DNA of 64,000 bases from Zygnema cylindricum (lineage: Eukaryota > Streptophyta > Zygnematophyceae > Zygnematales > Zygnemataceae). Where the stretch lies: assembly GCA_037447655.1 (NCBI GenBank), contig JBBHKE010000729.1, positions 124,001 to 188,000 of the forward strand, given 5' to 3'. A model generated the notes under the pieces. That model did no database searches and had not been told where the DNA came from. It saw only the letters and a program-made list of their open reading frames with translations. The position numbers were made by a program, and so were the translations under genes. Within the stretch, counting starts at the first letter, position 1. Every line of letters starts with the position of its first letter. Shown here one piece after another: positions 56,510 through 64,000 of this stretch.

Positions 56510-57723
56510 TGTCGTGCATGTGACAAAGATTATGATAAACATGCAACACAACCAGCTGAAAGATAAATTAAGCCGACGAATAGCCACTAGGCTCCGTGGT
56601 CAGTTTATATTCCTTACAGGAGTTTAATAAATAAAGATTTAACTCAATATCACAACACACAAACTGAAAATGAAGCAAACTGCGAGCAAATCTGAGATAA
56701 CCAGATTTAGTCACACCCAAAACATGCAAGGAAATCCAACCCTAATCCACTATCACGCAGTAAACCACACAAGCAAACCCAAAACGGTCCAATCACAATC
56801 CAAGGTTGAGCAACAGCCTGAGAAAGAAGGCCGAGCAGAAATCCACTTGATAGGACGCGAGAAGAAGTGAAGGGAAACCGGTTAGGCCTCGGCGTGAGCG
56901 GCGTATATTAATTTGTAGGGCAGGTTTACAGAGAAAGAAAGTAAGAGCTAGGCAGTAAAACGCTTAATGACCAGAAAAATAGCCACTAAAACTATCCTGA
57001 CAATTTCACAAGAAAAATACTCAAAGTTTAGGTCAAATCTTCCAAAATGAGAATTCTTATGCTCTTGAAATTGTGAGCACAGAATTCTCCTAAAATTCGC
57101 TAAGTATGGAGTCTACAGCTGAGCGCCTAACTTACTGCAAATACATGCGTTCTCTGTAGTTGTCTGCGCCTAGTTTGGATTCTGGCCAATAGGTGACCAG
57201 AATTGTCTGCCTTACGTTACAAAATCTACAGCCTACGGATAAAAACCCTTCCTATGCTACATGTGAATGCGTCCGACCTCCAAGGGTCCACAACTTAAAA
57301 TGGACCAAACAGCGTCGACGGGTGCAGTTCGCATCCGGATCGTCCATTTGTCTGCATCCTTCGTGGCCGTAGATAGCGTTCGAATCCACGCTGGCGTCGA
57401 CATTATTTGGAGTTGATGTTTCGGTTCGCGACCGTCCGTACATCGATTCAAACTTGGTCGCGGAAATTCCGGCCGACGAAGTATGTCGGTTCGCCAAATT
57501 CTTGGACAGCAAACCACATCGGTTCGCGTAAATTCCGGCGGATGACGACTTTGCGGACAAAATCTGAAACGTCCGCAGGTTTCACGGCGTCGGAATAAAA
57601 TCTGTACGGTCCTGTCGCCACCGAAATATCCCCATGAGTAAATTAGTGTGGCGTCCTTTATATTAAGGACCATTACCATGTAAATAAATATAATTTGATG
57701 CGCCGCCGTGATGCGGCATGACA
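56510..57723. mobile_element. solo LTR inserted in copia K/J
   Basis: A 1214-bp block starting TGTCGTGC and ending GCATGACA splits one copia reading. CCCT flanks it on both sides (56506-56509 and 57724-57727), fitting a 4-5 bp target-site duplication. It has no similarity I recognise to the other LTR families here, and no coding sequence. Confidence 0.65.
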
Positions 57724-59733
57724 CCCTTTAACTACACAAAGTCAGTAAAAATCAGATTTGAATCAGACAATTCTGACGAATTTGAGCTTCCTAACTATCT
57801 AGGTTTCAAAGAAAATGATATCCTTGCAGGTACAAATAAGACCGAGAAAGACTCGGCCGTGGAAACACCAATGACAACTCTACCCGAAGCAAAAGACATG
57901 GTGGAAATAGACCCAGGACGGAGAGACATGGGAGAAGCCAAGATTGTTCGAAAAAATCTAAGAGAACTATCTATTCCGTCAACACATTTTGAGGAAGGAA
58001 GGAGAAGCAGCAAAAGGTTGCAAGAGAAAAAAGTTAATAACAAGGTAACTAAACTATCGCATCCGGATGAACCTCAGACTTATGGAGAGGCGATGAACTG
58101 TCCAAAGAGAAACCGGTGGAAAACAACCATTAATGAGGAAATGGCCTCAATCATGGCAGCGGATACTTGGGAGCTGGTGGAGTGTCCACCAAACCAAAAT
58201 CCAATTGATTGTAAGTGGGTGTTGAAACTTAAACTAAACCCGGATAAAACCATAGAGCGTTATAAGGCCCGGTTAGTGGCCAAAGGATTTATCAGAAAGA
58301 GGGAATTGACTATGAGGAAACCTTTGCGCTGGTCGTCAAATTTCCCTCCGTTCGAATACTTTTGGCAGCAATTTTTAGTCTAGCAGCAACAGAAGACATA
58401 GAGGTGCACTAGATGGATATCAAGACAGCCTTCCTGCATGGAGAACCAGAAGAGGAGATTTTCATGCGACAACTCGAAGGATTTGTGGAACAAGCAGAGG
58501 AGAGTTAGGTATGCCGACTGATTAAATCCCTTTATGATTTGAAACAAGCGCCCCGGAAGCGAAACAAAAAGTTGGACGAGCTTCTTACCGGTCTGGGATA
58601 TATCCAAATCAGTTCAGATCACTAAATCTATGTATTTAAGGATGAGGGAGGTGCTATTTTAATTACAATTTATGTTGATGAATTGCTTATTTTATGTAAA
58701 TCAATGGATAAAAGTAACAAACTGACAACAGATCTTAAAGGAAGGTTTGAGATGAAAGATATAGGAGAGTCAAAATATATTTTGAGAATTCAAGTAGAGA
58801 GAGACAGAGAAAAGAAAATAATTAGATTAACATAGAAGGAGGCCATTTGGAACATGTTGGAAAAGTTTCAAATGGATAAGGCCAATAGTTGTACAACTGA
58901 AATAGAGTTAAATAAGGGAAGTGAGGGGAGTGTGGAAAAAATTATCATAATCTTAGATGATGAACTAGGTACTGAAGAACAAAAGTTCATGCAGACGATT
59001 CCTTACAGACAAGTAGTGGGCAGCCTAATCTATTTTATGAACTGTACCCGGCCCGATTTACCTGCAGTTGAAGGAGTGCTGAGTAGAAGTCTGAGTGTTC
59101 CCACTAAGAGAAATTGGGAGGCAGCTAAGAGAGTCCTTAGATATTTGATACGGACCAAGGAGTTATGGTTGTATTTGGGTGGGGAAAATAGTGACAACAC
59201 TACTTAGAGTGGTGCCAGTTATGGGGATACTGCGAAGAGGAGATGTACTTCTGAATATGTATTATATTTTGGGTGATAGGGCTTGCTGTTGGAGCAGCAA
59301 ACAACAAAAGGTTATTGCTCAATCCACCATGGAGGCTGATTATATGGCCACTTGCTCTACTGTAAAAGAGTTGATGTGGGTGAAATCTTTGCTGGGTGAA
59401 CTTGGTCATCTTAAGAGTGGTGTGCAAAAAAAAAATTGTGACAACCAGACAGCCATTCCCATTCTTGTCAATCCTAAGCTCCATTTTAAGGCTAAACATA
59501 TGGATATCTGACTTAGCTTTGTTAGGGAAAAAGTAGATCCTAAGCACCATTTTAAGGCTAAACATATGGATATCAGACTTAGCTTTGTTAAGGAAAAGGT
59601 AGAAAACAAGATGATCAATTTAGAGTATAGACCAGATAGTGAAATGGTTGCAAATATGATAACCAAGCTTGTAACCTCCCCTAAATTAATTTTCTGCAGG
59701 GAGAAGTGTGGCCTTAAATTTAAAAGTGACTAG
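57724..59733 (+). pseudogene. copia J, 3' part of the K element: RT and RNase H
   Basis: It resumes at PFNYTKSVKIRFES, matching the point where K breaks. RT (CKWVLKLKLNPDK, then a frameshift near 58290, YVDELLIL for YVDDLL) and RNase H (CTRPDLPAVEGVLSRS, ADYMATCSTVKELMWVKSL) follow, ending at TAG 59731-59733. A 66-bp in-frame tandem duplication (59471-59536 and 59537-59602) repeats part of the C-terminal region. It carries many stops. Confidence 0.8.
59471..59602 (+). repeat. 66-bp tandem duplication in copia J
   Basis: Two adjacent 66-bp units starting ATCCTAAG differ at a few positions. The length is a multiple of three. Confidence 0.8.
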
Positions 59734-59746
59734 AAAATAAAAGGAG
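59734..59746 (+). promoter_or_regulatory. polypurine tract of copia J
   Basis: AAAATAAAAGGAG lies between the stop codon and the LTR, as in copia B and E. Confidence 0.7.
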
Positions 59747-60777
59747 TTTAGAAATTAATGTTTTTCTTTTGGTATTTTCTAGGTTTTAAACTTGTAAAAT
59801 AGAGACAGGAAAATAGCAGAGGCATTCTTCCTCTAACTCCTCTCTCAAGCCCCCACACTTACCGTAGTCACCGAAGGCTAGAGAGGGAGCTAGAGCCGTG
59901 GCTGCCTAAGCTTCCTAGAGAGACAGACAGCCGACCCTTGGTAAATTTACCAAAAGGATTGACGGACCCAGGATTTGATCCTGGCACGATCCTGGTACCT
60001 GTCGTCTGTCAAAGTAGCCGTTAGCTTTGTCCTATAGTTTAGGACCAGTGTTGAGATATATAGGGTACTGTAACTACTTAAACACAAACAAGTTAGGAAT
60101 TTCATTTAACAGAATGAACGGATTCGTATAACATTGAATTGGTTAGGTATAGTATGGATTAAAGTACTACACGAAATAAATACATCGCACATTTGGGTCG
60201 ACGGACAAAGTTAAAATCTGGTTCTTATCGGACGGCCACGATAGGGGCCGATATCACAGAGTGGACGTTTTGGCGGTTTTCGGTCGCCACCACACCAAGG
60301 GACACGTGGTGACATCTCATTTGCTTACGGCATCTCCGGAGAATTTTAGAGCGATTCAGGATGTGGCAAGCGTCACCTCCTAGGCCATGCCGTACAATGG
60401 CCGTACAAAAAATACTTCGGCACCAGTACCTTTCTGTACAACACAGTGTTTTGATTGGTGTCGTACCCTAGTAGTAGAGGGATTAGAGAGGGGTTTTAGA
60501 CTTAGTAAAATCTGAGGTAGGCAGCCTCTCTCCCAAAATGCTTCTGTACAAATAGTTCATCTTTGACCTTTAATAATTTATTGCTCAGGGGAGCAAATTC
60601 AAAGAATTTTTGCTATCGACTCAGGGGAGTCTTGTCTTCACAAGGGTGAAGGTGGTCAGAGTTTTTGTCTACCAAGGTGGCAGTTATTCTTGCTGAAACA
60701 CAAAAGGTTCAGGGTTATCCTAGGGGCTTCGTGTGAGCTGCCTACTTTGAGGACTAATTGGAGGTCTCAGAGATGCA
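59747..60777 (+). mobile_element. 3' LTR of copia K/J
   Basis: It starts TTTAGAAATTAATG (TG mutated to TT) and ends GAGATGCA, about 1031 bp, closest to the copia B LTR. It has a tRNA-like module (59959-60041), GTAC cluster (60390-60465) and ATTGG. Hairpins are TTGCTC-AGGG-GAGCAA (60581-60596), GACTC-AGGG-GAGTC (60618-60631) and CTTCAC-AAGG-GTGAAG (60636-60651), all perfect. Confidence 0.8.
59959..60041 (-). other. antisense tRNA-like module in the copia J LTR
   Basis: On the minus strand it ends with CCAGGATCAAATCCTGG (59984-59968), a 5-bp stem with a 7-nt loop, then GTCCGTC. A 12-bp local duplication (GATCCTGG repeated) lies beside it. Confidence 0.5.
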
Positions 60778-62684
60778 AATAATTTGAGCCATAAGAGCGA
60801 GTTAATAAAACCTAGATGAGTGTCAAATAACACCAATAGAGTAAGGGTTTCCGTGCTTATTAAAGATCAATGTCGAGCAAGGAAACTAATAAGGATCCAA
60901 TGTCGAGCAAGAAAAGTAATTAGGATCATACTTGAGGATAAACAAACACCATTCGTCGAGGGTTGAGAAATTTTGAGGAGGGATTTGTATCCACAAAGAA
61001 GCTTTCGAAATTGCTCGCTAACGAGGCCACTCGCGGGGTTGAGGAAGGAGTCAAGGGATTACTGGTCTTGACAAAGGAAAGGTGGAGGAAGGTTCAAAAG
61101 TTTTTTGTAAAGGTTCGCATTAAGCACACGAAAGTATTGACCTTATTAGGTTTGGTGTTAAAGTACATAAATGTTGTCATCATTCTCTTCAAAATTGTCA
61201 TGCGTTATATAAGGTGTGTGTAAGACAAAGTCCTAATTAATGTTGGGCAATTTATAATAACATTCTATAAACCATAGCCTTTTTGTGGGAGTGGTCGTAC
61301 TTGTGGCAATCTATAATATCCAAGAAGATCAACGACATGTAGTTAACGTTGATTATATGCCTGCGTTACGCTCAAAGATTAAGTAAATTGTTGTAGAAAT
61401 CACACACTCTGTATTGACTTTAGTTTCTACCTCACATTTTTAACCAAATGTTTAGAAACACTTATGTTATAAATTTATTTTGTGCATTTTATCTAAAAAC
61501 AACTTTAGTTTCCACCTCACATTTTTAACCAAATGTTTAGAAACACTTATGTTATAAATTTATTTTGTGCATTTTATCTAAAAACATTGAGAACGTTGGG
61601 TTATATGTGCATGTTATTTCATACATCAAACATATGGTTAAAATGTTTTTTATTGATGCACCAGTTAACCAATTAAAGATAAGTATACACAAGGACGACC
61701 AAGCATTACAATGCCTAAAAACGATATTTTTGAAAACATTTTCACATGGGTTCTACCTTATGTTAGTATACATTTTTTTTTGCAATCTATTAAGCTAAAC
61801 TATGTGAGATAATTTGGAAGACCGTTCTACTTTTAGCCATTTTTTCTATTTAACGGGTTTATCATTGATTGCACGGTTGTAGAGCTTCGTTTCAGCGAAA
61901 GCAAAACGTCTCGTTTTGGTTTGGAATATTTAAATATGTTTCAAACACAGGTTTAATGCATAGTTCAAAAGTAGGTGTTTTTATGGTAGGCCTTTGGTCG
62001 GCGCCTTTATCGTAAGTTGTGTTATGGGCTTTTCATGTGATCTTCTTAGATCGCTACTTTGATCAGCGACCGTCGATCGTCCGAATCTGACGGTGTAAAT
62101 AAATATTTTTGGTCCGAATGTTTTAGTTGGTCCAATTTTTGGTCCGAATGTTTTACTTGATCCGAATAGGTCCGAATACAATATGGGTCTTAAGGTCATA
62201 TTGTATGCTTTGCATTGTATGCTTTGCATACAATAGGCATATTGTATGGGCCTACTTTCACCTACTTTTGAACTATGGTTTAATGTGTAGTACGTGCCTT
62301 TAGTAAGCGTACCATACGTTTTCTTCTTGCTACACAACCCGTATAGTTATAGTTTTTTTTAAATCTTGGCAAATACTCTTAGATTATTGTCGTTCGTAGA
62401 TATTTCTAGATCTGACGGACTACCTGAAGCATACTCAAACCAGTACATAATTGTATGCGAACAACACATGTTTGTCTTAAAGATCCCTCCGACTCTGAAC
62501 GAACAAATCTAACCGCATGACGCTGTGATTTACGTGCTTTGACGTCAAACTGGAGATTGACGCCAAAAACTCTGGATGGACACCACGATATCATACGATT
62601 ACTTTACGCATATTTTACACGTTGATTTGCTCGCACTTAGCTGCTGGTTCAGTAATGCTCGCACGAAAACCTTTGCTTTCAAAC
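60778..62684. other. intergenic region with short duplications, no gene recognised
   Basis: A diverged tandem pair of about 30 bp (CAATGTCGAGCAAG at about 60869 and 60900) and an 85-bp tandem duplication (61417-61586) are present. 62105-62260 has short repeats (GGTCCGAAT; TGTATGCTTTGCAT) and an ACAATATG/CATATTGT inverted pair. An 86-codon ORF at 60963-61223 lacks an ATG start (TTG) and has no known domain. Confidence 0.5.
61417..61586. repeat. 85-bp tandem duplication
   Basis: 61417-61501 and 61502-61586 are nearly identical (one difference noted, TCTACC against TCCACC), which indicates a recent duplication in noncoding DNA. Confidence 0.85.
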
Positions 62685-62739
62685 CTACACCGCCAATCGT
62701 TATTAGCGTTGGCAACGCTAATAACGATTGGCGGTGTAG
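62685..62739. repeat. perfect 55-bp palindrome
   Basis: Two 27-nt arms (62685-62711 and 62713-62739) are exact inverted copies around a single G. The arm contains CACCGCCAATCGTTATTAGC, close to the MITE end CACCGTGAATCGCTATTAGC at 50220. Confidence 0.9.
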
Positions 62740-64000
62740 TGGTTCGGTTTTTAGGAAAACGGAGTCGAGCCGAACCGTTAGCTCTTTTACAGTTTTACTT
62801 GACCTGCCAACTCTGTCGGCCGTCTATCATTGACCTTGAAATATTGACCCAGTCAAGTACACGGCTGATATGTCGTACGTGACACTGAATTGTGACGCTT
62901 TTTGAGTCACCGTTATAAGTATGGAGGGCAATGCTTGCAACTGTAGTCAAAGTATCGACAACGCGCCACCAAAAGCTCTCAGAGCTGCGTGTGTTTGTAC
63001 ATGTCAAACTTACAGTAGCGGAGTGGATTGTTGACTTTTGTTACAAGTGTAGCTTACCGTACATGCCATTTGGACATTCGGTGCAGAGAACAAAAATACA
63101 CCTCCCTGGAATCTCCTGCGCGTTTCCAGGAATGACCAAAGCACATTAGCGGGCCGTTGAGCCGTACAGTCAAGAAAGGTCGAGACAAAACATAAAAATA
63201 CATATCGCACATTGTCATCATACCAGTACAACTTCGCCACGAAGCATAACTGGCGTATGGAAATGCCGGTTAGCCCCCCAGGCACAAAAGATCAGGATCC
63301 AGATTCGCGTCTCATTTGAGGTCGACAGGTTGTGGTAACGGTATCAATCAATTTCAGGCGGCACGATATCCGTACAACATTCGACGATTGGCAAGTAATC
63401 GATTATGGCCAGAGGTCGCAATCGGGTACCCGAATCGTTACCCGATTCGTACCCGACGGCCGCGTGGAATTCGGAACGGATTCGGATGCCAAATTTTGGG
63501 GGCTAGCCGGATGCGGCCCAGTGATTCAGAAAAAAATAAAACAAATTCGGGTACGGCCGGGCAAGCAAAAAACGAAAAAAATTGAAGGTTTCGTATGTAC
63601 GTTCCACTACAGTACAGTACTGTAGTATCCATACTACACAGCATTATTTTACTTTGTACTCTTGGTATGGTGGAAGGTATAAGTGAGATGTACCACAAAT
63701 TTTGTACTTCTTTGGGTACGGACGGGTACGAGTAGTCAAGAGAAATCGAGTTTCGGTTAACTCTTTTTTTTCGTAAACGCGTATCGGGTATGGGATAACA
63801 ATTTAGGAGTGTGCAATAACCCGGCTTGATTTCGGGTGTTCAGATTTTGAAAAAAAAAAATGTCAAATTCAGGTATTTGAAATTTTGACTTTTGCGACCT
63901 CTAATTATGGCCCGTTTTTGTATCGCGCGTTTTCAGTTTTCGGTTTCGATATTAAAATAATTATAGCGCCTGGAATGCAAAAAATGTTTTTTTTTTCTAA
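62740..64000. other. intergenic region, no gene recognised
   Basis: Repeated TACCCGA/TCGGGTA motifs cluster at 63420-63465, and GTAC motifs at 63595-63735. No ORF has a recognisable domain. Confidence 0.45.

Noticed and set aside
57252-57724. 155-codon minus-strand ORF in the solo LTR
   Set aside because: No domain is recognised, its composition is arginine-rich in a GC-rich stretch, and it lies wholly within an LTR-like block.
60963-61223. 86-codon ORF downstream of copia J
   Set aside because: It starts with TTG, has no known domain or homologue in the window, and lies in AT-rich noncoding DNA.

Overview
This window is eukaryotic and consists almost entirely of nested and broken LTR retrotransposons, with no clear host gene. 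Three things suggest a streptophyte (green plant lineage) genome, most plausibly a charophyte alga. The copia primer-binding sites match plant-type initiator tRNA-Met. Several Ty3/gypsy copies carry a cytosine-5 DNA methyltransferase inside pol, an arrangement reported for charophyte retrotransposons. Plant-type Ty1/copia lineages dominate. The assignment is an inference, because no rRNA, organellar or host marker gene is present.

Layout. 1-8220: gypsy copy A (+), entering the window inside gag and ending in a 1510-aa pol with the order DNMT3-like methyltransferase, RT, RNase H, integrase, C-terminal PHD finger. 8300-12545: copia copy E (-), degenerate. 12546-13880: a solo-type LTR of a second copia family, flanked by a 79-bp direct repeat and a 25-nt C run. 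13899-25156: gypsy copy C (-), split at 16786 by an almost complete copia element B (+, 16786-23213, two LTRs, one open frame with three nonsense codons). 25157-26293: copia LTR (+). 26294-about 33800: gypsy copy D (-; RT, DNMT, protease, gag and a long proline-rich N-terminal gag region). 34072-36171: a 3' copia remnant plus LTR (+). 36172-39869: copia F (-) with its 5' LTR. 39870-42600: no clear gene. 42600-44245: copia I (-), gag, primer site and part of an LTR. 44246-49182: copia H (-), a different lineage with a classical primer-binding site. 49183-51246: intergenic, with a MITE-like inverted repeat. 51247-52284: copia LTR (-). 53118-60777: copia fragments L, K and J (+), with K/J split by a solo LTR at 56510-57723. 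60778-64000: intergenic, with tandem duplications and a perfect 55-bp palindrome.

The most interesting system is the gypsy family. It joins a methylation writer (DNMT) with a likely chromatin reader (PHD) in one Pol protein. Pol is probably made by readthrough of a UAG that all three copies covering the site keep in the context UAG-CAA-UUC. The main copia family is also unusual. It primes from the anticodon arm of initiator tRNA-Met, so the AUG paired to the CAU anticodon is also the likely gag start codon. Its LTRs carry an antisense tRNA-like module, a cluster of GTAC sites, and leader hairpins whose arms covary between copies.
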